A DNA stretch of 40,020 nt from Pseudomonadota bacterium (GCA_023390395.1 JAEWCY010000262.1:1-40020), one strand, 5' to 3'; shown: positions 19,371-28,584, counted from the stretch's first letter. Notes: generated by a model not told the origin, from the sequence alone. Made by a program: numbers and translations.

Positions 19371-20585
19371 ATGAACGCGGCGGATACCGCTTTCGTGCTC
19401 ATTTCGGCGGCCCTGGTCATGCTCATGACTCCGGGTCTGGCTCTGTTTTACGGCGGCATGGTCCGGGGCAAGAACATCCTCGGCACGCTCATGCACTCCA
19501 ACATCCTGCTCGGCACCGTCAGCATCCTGTGGGCCGTGATCGGCTACTCCCTGGCCTTCGGCGGGGACATCGGCGGGTTCATCGGCAACCTCGACTTCAT
19601 GTTCCTCAAGGACGTCGGCACGGCGGCCAAGGAAGGCGTGGACAACATCCCGCACCTGGCCTTCATGATCTTCCAGTGCATGTTCGCCGTCATCACCCCG
19701 GCGCTGATCACCGGCGCCTTCGCCGAGCGCATCAAGTTTTCCGGCTTCCTGCTCTTCACCTGCCTGTGGCTGATCCTGGTCTACTGTCCCATGGCCCACT
19801 GGGTCTGGGGCGGCGGCTGGATGGGCAAGATGGGCGCGCTCGACTTCGCCGGCGGCGCGGTCGTGCACATGAGCTCCGGCGCGTCCGCCCTGGCCGCCGC
19901 GCTCTACCTGGGCCGCCGCAGCGGCTACGGCAAGCAGGCCTTCATTCCGCACAACCTGCCCCTGACCATCCTCGGCGCGGGCCTGCTGTGGTTCGGCTGG
20001 TTCGGCTTCAACGCCGGCAGCGCCCTGGCCGCCAACGGCCTGGCCGCCTCGGCCTTCGTCACCACCCACCTGGCCGCCGCCGCCGCCGCCGTGGGCTGGA
20101 TCGTGGTGGAGTGGCTGCACCGCGGCAAGCCCACCACGCTCGGCATGGCTTCCGGCGCCGTGGCCGGCCTCGTCGTCATCACCCCGGCCGCCGGCTTCGT
20201 CGAGCCCATGCCGGCCATCCTCATGGGCCTCGCCGGCGGCGCCCTGTGCTACGGCGGCGTGCTCGTCAAGGGCGTCTTCAAGTACGACGACTCCCTGGAC
20301 GTGGTCGGCATCCACGGCCTCGGCGGCACCTTCGGCGCGCTGTGCACCGGCCTTTTCGCCACCAAGGCCGTCAACGAGCTCGGCGCCGACGGCCTGTTCT
20401 ACGGCAACCCCGAGCAGCTGTGGATCCAGTTCCTGTCCGTGGTCGCCACCTGGGCGTTCTGCTTCGTCATGTCGCTGATCCTCTTCAAGGTCGTGGACGT
20501 GCTGGTCGGTATTCGGGTAAGCGAAGAGGACGAGAACAAGGGCCTCGACGTCAGCCAGCACAGCGAAGTCGGCTATCAGCTCTAA
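19371..20585 (+). CDS. amt: Ammonium transporter
   Basis: A 404-residue polytopic membrane protein of the Amt/MEP/Rh family that conducts ammonium. Around eleven membrane helices are apparent. It starts NAADTAFVLISAALVMLMTPGLALFYGGMVR, the classic Amt N-terminus. The Amt signature region (FAGGAVVHMSSGASALAAAL) contains the first pore His, and the second pore His is in VVGIHGLGGTFGALCTGL. The C-terminal tail (SEEDENKGLDVSQHSEVGYQL) is the regulatory region that responds to PII. ATG 19371 follows a GAGAGGGGG stretch. glnB follows 22 bases downstream, the usual Amt-PII pairing. Confidence 0.95.
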   Translation: MNAADTAFVLISAALVMLMTPGLALFYGGMVRGKNILGTLMHSNILLGTVSILWAVIGYSLAFGGDIGGFIGNLDFMFLKDVGTAAKEGVDNIPHLAFMIFQCMFAVITPALITGAFAERIKFSGFLLFTCLWLILVYCPMAHWVWGGGWMGKMGALDFAGGAVVHMSSGASALAAALYLGRRSGYGKQAFIPHNLPLTILGAGLLWFGWFGFNAGSALAANGLAASAFVTTHLAAAAAAVGWIVVEWLHRGKPTTLGMASGAVAGLVVITPAAGFVEPMPAILMGLAGGALCYGGVLVKGVFKYDDSLDVVGIHGLGGTFGALCTGLFATKAVNELGADGLFYGNPEQLWIQFLSVVATWAFCFVMSLILFKVVDVLVGIRVSEEDENKGLDVSQHSEVGYQL

Positions 20586-20607
20586 CGAGGAAGCTAAGGA
20601 GCGCGCC

Positions 20608-20946
20608 ATGAAGAAGATCGAAGTCATCACCCGGCCCTACAAGCTGGACGAGATCAAGGAAAAGCTCACGAGCATCGGCATCAAGGGCATGACCGTCTCC
20701 GAGGTCAAGGGCTTCGGCCGTCAGCGCGGCCACACCGAGGTCTACCGCGGGGCCGAGTACCAGGTCGATTTCGTGCCCAAGGTCAAGATGGAGCTCATCG
20801 TCGAGGACGGCGTGGCCGCCGAGGTCATCAAGACCATCCAGGCCGCCGCCCAGACCGGCGAGGTGGGCGACGGAAAGATCTTCGTCTCCACCATCGACGA
20901 GGTCATCCGCATCCGCACCGGCGAAACCGGCAACGCGGCCGTCTAG
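20608..20946 (+). CDS. glnB: Nitrogen regulatory protein PII (GlnB/GlnK type)
   Basis: A 112-residue PII signal protein, the normal length. The T loop RGHTEVYRGAEYQVDFVPK contains the uridylylation target Tyr51 (RGAEY), and the B loop is TGEVGDGKIFVSTIDEVIRIRTGE. It senses ATP/ADP and 2-oxoglutarate and should block the adjacent Amt when nitrogen is sufficient. The start follows AAGGAG. Linked amt suggests the GlnK role, but the gene name cannot be decided from sequence alone. A strong hairpin (20988-21020) separates it from glnD. Confidence 0.95.
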   Translation: MKKIEVITRPYKLDEIKEKLTSIGIKGMTVSEVKGFGRQRGHTEVYRGAEYQVDFVPKVKMELIVEDGVAAEVIKTIQAAAQTGEVGDGKIFVSTIDEVIRIRTGETGNAAV

Positions 20947-20987
20947 CCGGGCTTCGGGGACTTCCCCGAGCCGCCAACCAAACACGC

Positions 20988-21020
20988 CCGGGGAGGAGCC
21001 ACGCGCTGCTCCCCGGTTTT
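20988..21020 (+). terminator. Intrinsic terminator between glnB and glnD
   Basis: CCGGGGAGGAGC and GCTGCTCCCCGG form a 12-bp stem with one mismatch and a five-base loop, followed by TTTT. A smaller hairpin (CGGGG-ACTTC-type, 20954-20969) precedes it. It probably ends most amt-glnB transcripts, with readthrough or a weak promoter supplying glnD. Confidence 0.7.
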
Positions 21021-21046
21021 GCGTCGTTTTCAAGGGAGAGACCGGC

Positions 21047-23704
21047 ATGGTCCCAGCCGACAGGCCTCAAAGCGCCGCCCGCCTCGTGGAGGGCAAGGCC
21101 CTCCTGGACACGGCCCTGGCCGACGGCAACGTGGACGTGGCCTACGTGCGGGCCCTTTCCGACGTCTACGACCGCTATTTCCGCGAGCGCCTGGCCGAAT
21201 ACGAGGAGGGCGCGTCCGCCCGCCCGACCTTCGCCCTGGTCGCCGTGGGCGGCTACGGCCGGGCCGAGCTGTGCCCGGCCTCGGACATCGACGTGCTGGT
21301 GGTCTACGGCGGCGAAGCGCCGGCCGACGCCCCGGAGCTGGCCCGGTTCCTCTTTTTTCCCTTGTGGGATCTCGGCGTGGACCTCGGCCACGGGGTGCGC
21401 GCCATCAGCGAATGCCTGGACCTGGCCCGGTCGGACCACCAGGTTCTGGCCTCCTTCCTGGACATGCGCCTGGTGGCCGGCGACCCCGAGGTCGGCGAGG
21501 GGCTGCTTGCGCGCCTGCGCCGGGACGTCTTCCCGGCCCGGGCGGCCGATTTCGCCCGCTGGCTCGAGGCCGCCAACGAGGGCCGCAAGGCCAGCTACGG
21601 CGACGCCGGCGGCATGCTCGAGCCCAACCTCAAAAACGGTCTGGGCGGGCTTCGCGACGCCCACCAGGTGCGCTGGCTCCTGGCCCTGGACCCGGCCCGC
21701 GACGGCGACCTGCGCATCCTCGCCCCGGAGCTGGCCGCCCTGGAGGAGGACGCCGCCTTCGTGCTCGCGGCCCGCATGCACCTGCACCGCCTGTGCGGCC
21801 GCAAGAACGACAAGCTCTATTTCGAGTTCCAGGAGCGCCTGGCCGAGGCCATGGGCTTCGGCCAGCGGGGGGACCGGGCCGGGGTGGAGCGGTTTCTGGC
21901 CCGGCTTTTGCGCCGCATGGCCGACATCAAGGACCTGCGCCGCTCGGCCTGGCCGCTTCTGGCCGGGGCCGTGGGCGCGGTGGACCTGGCCGCGCCGGCC
22001 GTGCCCCTGGCCAGGGGCGTGGAAAAGGCCGCCGAAGGCATCCGCTTCGCTCCGGGCCTTTCCGACGCGGCGGCCATGGACGCGGTCTTCGACCTGCTCG
22101 CGGCCTGCGCCGCCACGAATCGGTCCCCGTCCCACGGGACCATGCGCCGGCTGCGGGCGCTTTCCGGCGAGCTCGGCCGCCTGGCCGGGGTCTCGCCGCG
22201 CACCGGCCGGCGTCTCTACGAGGGCCTGGGCGCGGTCATGACGGCCGACGCCGCGGGCACGGCCATGGAGGCGGCCATGGCCTCGGGGATCCTGCGCGCC
22301 GCCCTGCCGGAATTTTCCCGGGTCGAGGACATCGTCTCCTTCGACATCTACCACGTGCACCCCGTGGGCCGGCACAGCCTGGAGGCGGTGCGCCTTCTGG
22401 CCGAGCTGCGCGCCGGCGGCGGCGACGCCCGCTGGCGCGGGCTCCTCGCGGGCCTTTCCCGGCCGGAGCTGGTCTTCTGGGGAGCGCTGCTGCACGACGT
22501 GGGCAAGGGCCTGGGCGGCGGCCACGCCGAAAAGGGCGCGGCCCTGGCCGAGGACATGCTCGCCCGGCTTTCCGCCCCGCCCGAGGCCCGCCATGCCGTG
22601 GCCACCCTCGTGCGCGAGCACCTGCTTCTGCCCGAAACGGCCACGGGGCGCGACTTGGCCGACCCCGACGTGGTGGCCCGGGTGGCTTCCCGGGCGGCCA
22701 CTGTGGAGCTGCTCGACATGCTGGCGCTGATCGCCCGCTGCGACGGCCTGGCCACCGGGCCGCAAGCCTGGACGGCCTGGAAGGAGAGCCTGGTCCTCGA
22801 CCTCTACGCCAAGGTGCGCCAGGCCATCGAGCAGGGCCGCATCTTCGACCGCGACGACGCCGAGGTCATGCTGGCCACCCGCGACCGGCTGCGCGAGGCC
22901 GCCCGGGGACGCCTGGACCCCGAGGCCCTGGAGCGGGCCATCCTGGCCATGCCGCCGCGCTACCTTGTCGTGGAGAGCCCCGAGGCCATTCTGGCCCATC
23001 TGGAGCTTTTGGGACAGCTGGACGCGGCCGAGGCCGAGGACCGCCGCATGCGGCCCACGCCCCGCGAGGGCGGCGGCCGGGAGGTGGTGGCGCTCACCCA
23101 CGAGGCCCTGCCCGGGGGCGAGGGCTTTCGCGTCACCGTGGCCGCCCGGCGGGTGCGGGCGCTTTTCGCCACCGTGGCCGGCGTGCTGGCCCTGCACGAC
23201 CTGTGCATCCACGACGCCGACGTGTTCGTGCTCGACGACGGCGTGACCATCCTGTCGCTGCGAACGGCCAACCCCCCGGATGTGCTCTACGCCGACGAGG
23301 TCTTCGCAAGGGTGGCCCGGGCCGTGCGCTACGCCCTGTGCGGCAAGCTCTTTCTGGCCTACCGCCTGGCCCGCAAGCGGGCCTCGCCCCTTGCCCCCTC
23401 GGCCGTCTCCGGGCCGCGCCTGCCGCCCGAGGTCCACGTGGACAACAGGATTTCCGACCTCTACACGGTCGTCGAGGTGGAGTGCGACGACCGGGTGGGC
23501 CTGCTCTACGACATCGCCCGCACCCTCTACGAACTGCGCCTGGAGACGCACCTGGCCAAGGTCATGACCCCGGCCGGCCGGGTGCGCGACGTGTTCTACG
23601 TGCGCGGCTGCGACGGCCGCCGCGTGGAGGACCCGGAACAGGCGCGGGAGATCAAGGCCGCCCTGCACCACCGCCTGGCCGACGATTTGTGCGTCATGCA
23701 CTGA
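21047..23704 (+). CDS. glnD: PII uridylyltransferase / uridylyl-removing enzyme
   Basis: An 885-residue bifunctional enzyme that uridylylates PII at low glutamine and removes UMP at high glutamine. The nucleotidyltransferase domain carries GGYGRAELCPASDIDVLV (about residues 68-85). The HD hydrolase domain has HPVGRHSLEAV and ALLHDVGKGLGGGHAEKG (about 437-490). Two C-terminal ACT domains, which sense glutamine, lie at about 680-760 and 803-875 (DLYTVVEVECDDRVGLLYDIARTLYE without break across that region). The length and domain order are those of GlnD. ATG 21047 follows GGGAGAG. Its place directly after amt-glnB, whose Tyr51 is its substrate, supports the call. Confidence 0.95.
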   Translation: MVPADRPQSAARLVEGKALLDTALADGNVDVAYVRALSDVYDRYFRERLAEYEEGASARPTFALVAVGGYGRAELCPASDIDVLVVYGGEAPADAPELARFLFFPLWDLGVDLGHGVRAISECLDLARSDHQVLASFLDMRLVAGDPEVGEGLLARLRRDVFPARAADFARWLEAANEGRKASYGDAGGMLEPNLKNGLGGLRDAHQVRWLLALDPARDGDLRILAPELAALEEDAAFVLAARMHLHRLCGRKNDKLYFEFQERLAEAMGFGQRGDRAGVERFLARLLRRMADIKDLRRSAWPLLAGAVGAVDLAAPAVPLARGVEKAAEGIRFAPGLSDAAAMDAVFDLLAACAATNRSPSHGTMRRLRALSGELGRLAGVSPRTGRRLYEGLGAVMTADAAGTAMEAAMASGILRAALPEFSRVEDIVSFDIYHVHPVGRHSLEAVRLLAELRAGGGDARWRGLLAGLSRPELVFWGALLHDVGKGLGGGHAEKGAALAEDMLARLSAPPEARHAVATLVREHLLLPETATGRDLADPDVVARVASRAATVELLDMLALIARCDGLATGPQAWTAWKESLVLDLYAKVRQAIEQGRIFDRDDAEVMLATRDRLREAARGRLDPEALERAILAMPPRYLVVESPEAILAHLELLGQLDAAEAEDRRMRPTPREGGGREVVALTHEALPGGEGFRVTVAARRVRALFATVAGVLALHDLCIHDADVFVLDDGVTILSLRTANPPDVLYADEVFARVARAVRYALCGKLFLAYRLARKRASPLAPSAVSGPRLPPEVHVDNRISDLYTVVEVECDDRVGLLYDIARTLYELRLETHLAKVMTPAGRVRDVFYVRGCDGRRVEDPEQAREIKAALHHRLADDLCVMH

Positions 23705-23757
23705 GGGCGGGCGCGGGGGCGAAAGAAGCGGCGCGGTCGTGAATGCGCCGCCCGAGC

Positions 23758-23788
23758 TTGACGCCGGGCGTCGATGCGGCGATATATT
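23758..23788 (+). promoter_or_regulatory. Candidate sigma-70 promoter for the peroxiredoxin operon
   Basis: TTGACG at 23758-23763 and TATATT at 23783-23788 are good -35 and -10 matches, with a somewhat long 19-base spacer (an overlapping GATATA gives 17). It lies about 50 bases before the peroxiredoxin start. The AT-rich -10 stands out against the very GC-rich surroundings. Confidence 0.45.
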
Positions 23789-23839
23789 GGACATCCGCGC
23801 CGCGCCGTGACGTTATGACGCGGCCGGCAAGGAGCTTCC

Positions 23840-24493
23840 ATGACGGACCGCGACGCAACGATACTGCCGCCCCGCATCGGCGAGCCGGCCCCGGACTTCG
23901 AGACGGAGACCACCCAGGGCATCCTGCGCCTGGAGGACTTCCGGGGCAGCTGGTTGGTGCTCTTTTCCCACCCGGCGGACTTCACGCCCGTGTGCGCCAC
24001 CGAGCTCATCGCCTTCGCCGGGGCGCGCGAGAAGCTGCGCGGCATGCGTTGCGAACTGCTGGGCCTGTCCGTGGACTCCATCTTCTCCCACATCGCCTGG
24101 GTGCGCTCCCTGGAATCCAGGTTCGCCGTGACCATCGACTTTCCCCTGGCGGCCGACGTCACCGGGGAGATGGCCCGGCGCTACGGCATGCTCATGTCCG
24201 CCGAATCGCCCAACGAGCCCGTGCGCATGACGTTCGTCATCGACGACCGGGCCATCGTGCGGGCGTTTTCGGCCTACCCCATGACCACCGGGCGCAACGT
24301 GGGCGAGATCGTGCGGCTGGTGGCCGCCCTGCAGGCCACCGACGCCCACGGCATCGCCACCCCGGCCGGCTGGAAGCCCGGCGAGCCGGCGCTCGCTCCG
24401 CCGCCGCGCACCCAGGCCATGGCCGAGGAGCGGGCCAAGGCCGCCGGCGCGGCCTGCCCGGATTGGTATTTTTGCAAAAAGGAGACTGCATGA
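23840..24493 (+). CDS. Peroxiredoxin, Prx6 subfamily (AhpC/TSA)
   Basis: A 217-residue thiol peroxidase that reduces hydrogen peroxide and organic peroxides. The peroxidatic Cys52 lies in HPADFTPVCATELIAF. The C-terminal arm has two further cysteines, C206 and C212 in CPDWYFCKK, the same spacing as the archaeal-type Prx6 enzymes, where one of them resolves the sulfenic acid. It is therefore not a strict one-Cys enzyme. The conserved Arg region GRNVGEIVRLVAALQ is present. ATG 23840 follows AGGAG. Its stop overlaps the start of the next small gene (ATGA). In a sulfate reducer it would serve oxygen defence. Confidence 0.92.
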   Translation: MTDRDATILPPRIGEPAPDFETETTQGILRLEDFRGSWLVLFSHPADFTPVCATELIAFAGAREKLRGMRCELLGLSVDSIFSHIAWVRSLESRFAVTIDFPLAADVTGEMARRYGMLMSAESPNEPVRMTFVIDDRAIVRAFSAYPMTTGRNVGEIVRLVAALQATDAHGIATPAGWKPGEPALAPPPRTQAMAEERAKAAGAACPDWYFCKKETA

Positions 24494-24747
24494 CGTCCGA
24501 CAGACGTATCGATGCGGACGAAAGCGTTGCCGCGATAAAGCCCGACGGCGCCCTGACCCAGACGGCCAAGGACATCCTGCGGGCCTGCGATCCGCCGGCC
24601 ACGGAGGAGGACATCAGCCGGGCCCTGGTGCGCCACTTCTCCCAGGTCCAGCCCATGGTGCGCGACCTCGTGCACCTGGGCCTGCTCGAGGATGTCGAGG
24701 GCCGGCTGGCCCTGACCGAGCTGGCCCTGGAGAAGCTCTCGCGCTGA
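24490..24747 (+). CDS. Small winged-helix-like protein coupled to peroxiredoxin
   Basis: An 85-residue protein whose ATG overlaps the TGA of the peroxiredoxin gene. Residues 25-85 have the helix pattern of a winged-helix domain: TQTAKDILRACDPPATEEDISRAL gives two helices, VQPMVRDLVHLGLLE would be the recognition helix, and DVEGRLALTE the wing. It has a single Cys (CDPP), so a redox sensor is imaginable but not shown. The fold call rests on pattern only; a non-DNA-binding partner of the peroxidase is possible. I do not recognise a named family. Confidence 0.65.
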   Translation: MTSDRRIDADESVAAIKPDGALTQTAKDILRACDPPATEEDISRALVRHFSQVQPMVRDLVHLGLLEDVEGRLALTELALEKLSR

Positions 24748-24909
24748 CGCGGCCGGGAACCGCCGCCGCGCCGCCGTCGCCCTGCGGGCCCGGCGCGACG
24801 TCCCGCGCCCGTCGGGGCCGGACGCCCTTTACGGCCGGGGCGTCGGGTATTATGTACGCCTCGCGAGTCGCGAAGACGCCGCGTCCGCGACGCGCCGGGA
24901 GGTTGGCTC

Positions 24910-25509
24910 ATGTCCATGGATCGGCCGGGGGAGGCCCCCACGCCGCTTGCGCCGGACATCTGCGCCCGGTGCGCCGCCGCCGGCCCCACCTGCTGCGAGC
25001 TGACCCCGGGCCACGAGGACCAGTGCTTTCCCGTGTCCGAAATGGAGCGGGGCCGCATCGTCGAACACGTGGGGCTCGGGCGCGGGACGTTCACCGCCGA
25101 GCCCAACAGCGCCTCGTTTCTTTCCGGCATGCACCGGCTCTTCCCCAGGGAGCGCCGGGCCGTGGAGGCGCTTTTCCCCGCGGGCGGCCGGCATCTGCGC
25201 CTGTCGGTCTCTGCCGGGGGGCGTTGCGTCTTCCTGCGGGCCGACGGATGCGCCTTGCCAAGGCCGGCGCGGCCGTATTATTGTCGCCTGTTCCCCTTCT
25301 GGATGGCCTCGGGGAGGGTGTCGGCCTTTGCGGCCACGAACTGCCTGGTCCACCGGCAAGGGCGCACCGTGGCCGGCATGCTGGCCCTGCTTGAGGTCGC
25401 CGAGGCCCAGGTGCGGGATTTGCATGGCCGGTTGCGGTTGGCCTGGGGATTGCCCCCCAAGGAAGGCATGCCCGCCGTCACTCCCCCCCCAGCGAGATTT
25501 GGCACGTGA
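24910..25509 (+). CDS. YkgJ-type cysteine-cluster protein
   Basis: A 199-residue protein of the YkgJ / UPF0153-like cysteine cluster family. It has CARCAAAGPTCCELTPGHEDQC near the N-terminus, then GGRCVFLRADGCALPRPARP and YYCRLFPFW, matching the family pattern of a zinc or iron-sulfur binding centre. The role of the family is unknown. ATG 24910 follows GGAGG; a second ATG two codons later is possible. The last four bases overlap the GTG of the penicillin-binding protein gene, so the two are coupled. The upstream spacer (24748-24909) shows no gene. Confidence 0.8.
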   Translation: MSMDRPGEAPTPLAPDICARCAAAGPTCCELTPGHEDQCFPVSEMERGRIVEHVGLGRGTFTAEPNSASFLSGMHRLFPRERRAVEALFPAGGRHLRLSVSAGGRCVFLRADGCALPRPARPYYCRLFPFWMASGRVSAFAATNCLVHRQGRTVAGMLALLEVAEAQVRDLHGRLRLAWGLPPKEGMPAVTPPPARFGT

Positions 25510-27896
25510 AAAAGCTCTTCGTCCTTTTGATCCTCCTGCTCGTCGTCGGCGGCATCTCCGGCGCGGCCGGGCTCGTGGGCCTGTACTACTGGGCTTCGAG
25601 CGATCTGCCGAGTTTTCGTAAAATCACCGACTACCGGCCGCCGCTGGTCACCACCATCTACACCCGCGAAAACAAGGTGCTCGGCTACCTGTATTCCGAG
25701 AAGCGCTTTCTGGTGACGCTTTCGGAAATGCCGGAATTTCTGCCCAAGGCCTTCCTGGCCGCCGAGGACTCGACCTTCTACCAGCACGAGGGCGTGGACA
25801 TCTCGGCCATCGTGCGGGCCATGATCAAAAACCTCCAGCGCGGCGGCATCAAGCAGGGCGGCTCCACCATCACCCAGCAGATCATCAAGCGCCTGCTGCT
25901 CTCCTCGGAGAAAAGCTACAAGCGCAAGGTCAAGGAAGCCATCCTGGCCTATCGCCTGGAGAAGTACCTGACCAAGGACGAGATCCTCACCATCTACCTC
26001 AACCAGATCTACCTGGGCTCGCGGGCCTACGGCGTGGAAGCGGCCGCCCGGACCTATTTCGGCGTGCACGTCGGCGATTTGACCATCGCCCAGGCGGCGC
26101 TTTTGGCCGGCCTGCCCCAGGCGCCCACCCGCTACAGCCCCTTCCGCGACTTCGAGTCGGCCAAGAACCGCCAGAAATACGTGCTCGGCCGCATGCTGGT
26201 CCAGGGCTGGATCACCCAGGCCCAGCACGACGCGGCCGTGGTCGAGCCGCTGGTGTTCAAGAGCATGCCCGACCCGTCCTGGGAGGTGGCCCCGTTCTAC
26301 CTGGAGGAAGTCCGCCGGGAGCTCATCGACCGCTTCGGCGAGGACCAGGTCTACAACGGCGGCCTGCACGTGCGCACGGCCGTGGACCTCAAGCACCAGG
26401 AGGCGGCCGAGCGGTCGCTTCGCGAGGGGCTGGTCGCCTCGGAAAAGCGCCGGGGCTACAAGCCGTCCCTGGATAAGCTCGACAAGGAAAAATACGAGGA
26501 TTTCTACGCCCACAGCAACGTGCCCGAGTCCCTGCTCGTGCCCGGCCGCTGGGTCAAGGCCTTGGTGCAGGAGGTCTCGGCCCAGGGCGCGACGGTGCGC
26601 TTCGGCGACAAGTACGGCTTCATCCCGGCCGAGGAGATGAGCTTCGCCAAGGGCAAGGTCGAGCCCGGGGACCTGGTCTGGGCCTCGGTTCTGGCCATGC
26701 CGGAAAAGCCCGGGGCCCAGAAGGCCGCCGAGGCCCCGGCCCAGCCCGGGACGCCGCCGGCCAAGGGCAAGGCCCCGGCCAAGCCCGCCCAGCCCGCCGC
26801 CGCCCCGGCCTCGGTCAAGCCCGGCCGGCCAGTGTGGAAGCTGGCCATGCAGCTCGAGCCGCGCATCGAGGGGGCCATCGTGTCCATGGACCCGCGCACG
26901 GGCGAGGTGCTGGCTTGCGTGGGCGGCTTCTCCTTCGAGAAAAGCCAGTTCAACCGGGCCACCCAGTCCTTCCGCCAGCCCGGGTCGTCGTTCAAGCCCA
27001 TCGTCTATTCCACGGCCATGGACAACGGCATGACCCCGGCCACGGTGGTCATGGACGGCCCCTTTTCCTACCGCGATCCCTGGAGCGGCCAGGTCTGGTC
27101 CCCGGGCAACTACGAGGGCGACTACGGCGGCCCCATGACCATCCGCTCGGCCCTGGCCAAGTCCAAGAACCTGGTCACCGTTCGCGTGGCCCAGCAGGTG
27201 GGCATGAAGAAGATCGTGGACCGCGCCCGCGAGCTCGGGCTTCGCGGCGAATTCGTGCCCTATCTGCCCGTGAGCCTGGGGGCCGTGGCCGTCAACCTCC
27301 TGGACATGGTGCAGGCCTATTCCGCCTTCGCCCGCGACGGCTCCACCATCAAGCCCCGCTTCGTCCTGGACGTCAAAAGCCCCTGGGGCGAGGAAATCTA
27401 CGTCAACAAGCCCGAGATCAAGCAGGTGCTCTCGCCCCAGACCGCCTACATCATGGACTGCCTGCTCAAGGAAGTGGTGCGCGCCGGCACGGCCACGGGG
27501 GCCAAGGTCCTGAACCGGCCCCTGGCCGGCAAGACCGGCACCACCAACGAGTTCCAGGACGCCTGGTTCATGGGCTTCTCGCCCTATCTGCTCACCGGCT
27601 GCTACATCGGCTTCGACCAGCCCAAACCCATGGGCAAGGGCGAGACCGGCGGCCGGGCGGCCCTGCCCATCTGGCTCAACTACCGCAAGGTGGTGGAGGA
27701 CGACTACCCGGTGGAGGACTTCTCGCGTCCGCCGGGCATCGTCATGGGGACCGTGGACGGCGTGCCCATGGCCTTCAAGGAGGGCACGGAACGCGGCTCC
27801 ATGGCCATCATGGACGAGGAGCAGGAGAAGGCCTTCTTCACCGACCCCAACGCGCCGCTGGGCAAGGGCGAGGATCTGCTCAAGCAGATGTTCTAG
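25506..27896 (+). CDS. mrcA: Penicillin-binding protein 1A (bifunctional transglycosylase/transpeptidase)
   Basis: A 796-residue class A PBP that polymerises and cross-links peptidoglycan. A membrane anchor is at residues 4-28. The GT51 glycosyltransferase domain carries catalytic Glu87 in AAEDSTFYQHEGVD and QGGSTITQQ. An inserted OB-like domain (about 320-400) is followed by a Pro/Ala/Lys-rich linker (about 400-445). The transpeptidase has Ser494 in QPGSSFKP, SKN in ALAKSKNLV, and KTGTT. It starts at GTG 25506, overlapping the TGA of the upstream YkgJ-type gene. The motifs are complete and the length is normal for PBP1A. The name ponA is equally usable. Confidence 0.95.
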   Translation: MKKLFVLLILLLVVGGISGAAGLVGLYYWASSDLPSFRKITDYRPPLVTTIYTRENKVLGYLYSEKRFLVTLSEMPEFLPKAFLAAEDSTFYQHEGVDISAIVRAMIKNLQRGGIKQGGSTITQQIIKRLLLSSEKSYKRKVKEAILAYRLEKYLTKDEILTIYLNQIYLGSRAYGVEAAARTYFGVHVGDLTIAQAALLAGLPQAPTRYSPFRDFESAKNRQKYVLGRMLVQGWITQAQHDAAVVEPLVFKSMPDPSWEVAPFYLEEVRRELIDRFGEDQVYNGGLHVRTAVDLKHQEAAERSLREGLVASEKRRGYKPSLDKLDKEKYEDFYAHSNVPESLLVPGRWVKALVQEVSAQGATVRFGDKYGFIPAEEMSFAKGKVEPGDLVWASVLAMPEKPGAQKAAEAPAQPGTPPAKGKAPAKPAQPAAAPASVKPGRPVWKLAMQLEPRIEGAIVSMDPRTGEVLACVGGFSFEKSQFNRATQSFRQPGSSFKPIVYSTAMDNGMTPATVVMDGPFSYRDPWSGQVWSPGNYEGDYGGPMTIRSALAKSKNLVTVRVAQQVGMKKIVDRARELGLRGEFVPYLPVSLGAVAVNLLDMVQAYSAFARDGSTIKPRFVLDVKSPWGEEIYVNKPEIKQVLSPQTAYIMDCLLKEVVRAGTATGAKVLNRPLAGKTGTTNEFQDAWFMGFSPYLLTGCYIGFDQPKPMGKGETGGRAALPIWLNYRKVVEDDYPVEDFSRPPGIVMGTVDGVPMAFKEGTERGSMAIMDEEQEKAFFTDPNAPLGKGEDLLKQMF

Positions 27897-28144
27897 GCCG
27901 CTTCCGCCGGCCTTGAGACGCGGCGTCGCCGCGCGCCGCGCCTGCTTTCCGGCATGCCGCCGCCGTTTCCCGCGCCCTGCCGGTCCTGGCGACGGCAGCC
28001 CCTTCTCCAGGCGGGTTCTGCGCGGCGAGCGCTTCCGTCCTGGTGTCCCAGAAGCGATGGGCAGGCTGGCCGCGCCCGGGAACGCCATCCCACGTCTCTC
28101 TTGGTGCGCAAGTCGAAGTGAAAAAAAGAACTTTTCCCGATCTG

Positions 28145-28172
28145 TTGATATTGATAATCAATATCATTTATT
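28145..28172 (+). promoter_or_regulatory. Fur box overlapping a promoter
   Basis: GATATTGATAATCAATATC (28147-28165) is a perfect inverted repeat around A28156 and fits the Fur consensus closely; the symmetry extends one more base on each side. It overlaps a TTGATA -35 (28145-28150), with TTTATT (28167-28172) as a possible -10. Iron-loaded Fur would block this promoter. The controlled gene starts at 28219. Upstream, 27897-28144 contains only GC-rich palindromes (for example 27920-27934) and no gene. Confidence 0.8.
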
Positions 28173-28218
28173 CGGGTCTGGACTTGCACCATCGAAATGC
28201 AACCTGAAGAGGCACGAC

Positions 28219-28584
28219 ATGTTCCAACCAGAACACTACGCGGCAGGGGTCGGCGGCGGCGAGGAGTCGGTTTTTCTCAATGGTCGACCGGCCGAACGGG
28301 TCGATCTTTTCTCGGTGCGCTTTTCCCTGGAAGGGATGCGGCGCATCGGCGAGGCCATCCTGGCGGTGGCCGAAGCGTATGGCCTGCCCGAGGGCTTGAT
28401 CCGAAAACGCATGGCAGGGCGGTTGTTCAAGGCGCCGCCGAGCCCGTCGCTGTATTTCCTGTTCCATATGCCGGAGGTCGAGGCCGATATGCATGTGGAA
28501 ATACCGCCGGTTTATTGGTCCATGAGGGCTGTCGGACAACCGGCGTCCGTCGGTTCCGAGAAGCGTAAGCGGCTTGCCGTGTAG
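28219..28584 (+). CDS. Unknown 121-residue protein, predicted Fur regulon
   Basis: ATG 28219 follows AAGAGG and lies 53 bases after a perfect Fur box. The product is 121 residues, acidic and soluble in the N-terminal half. It has no signal peptide or membrane segment. It contains the helical block FSLEGMRRIGEAILAVAEAY and a conserved-looking block SPSLYFLFHMPEVEADMHVE. There are no cysteines, so iron-sulfur binding is unlikely. The gene stands alone between the Fur promoter and a strong terminator (28650-28679), so it is a single-gene iron-starvation unit. I do not recognise the family. Confidence 0.7.
   Translation: MFQPEHYAAGVGGGEESVFLNGRPAERVDLFSVRFSLEGMRRIGEAILAVAEAYGLPEGLIRKRMAGRLFKAPPSPSLYFLFHMPEVEADMHVEIPPVYWSMRAVGQPASVGSEKRKRLAV

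Noticed and set aside
20903..23794. 963-codon minus-strand frame
   Set aside because: It is antisense to glnD, which has complete catalytic motifs on the plus strand.
25278..28088. 936-codon minus-strand frame
   Set aside because: It is antisense to the PBP1A gene; no domain or ribosome binding site.
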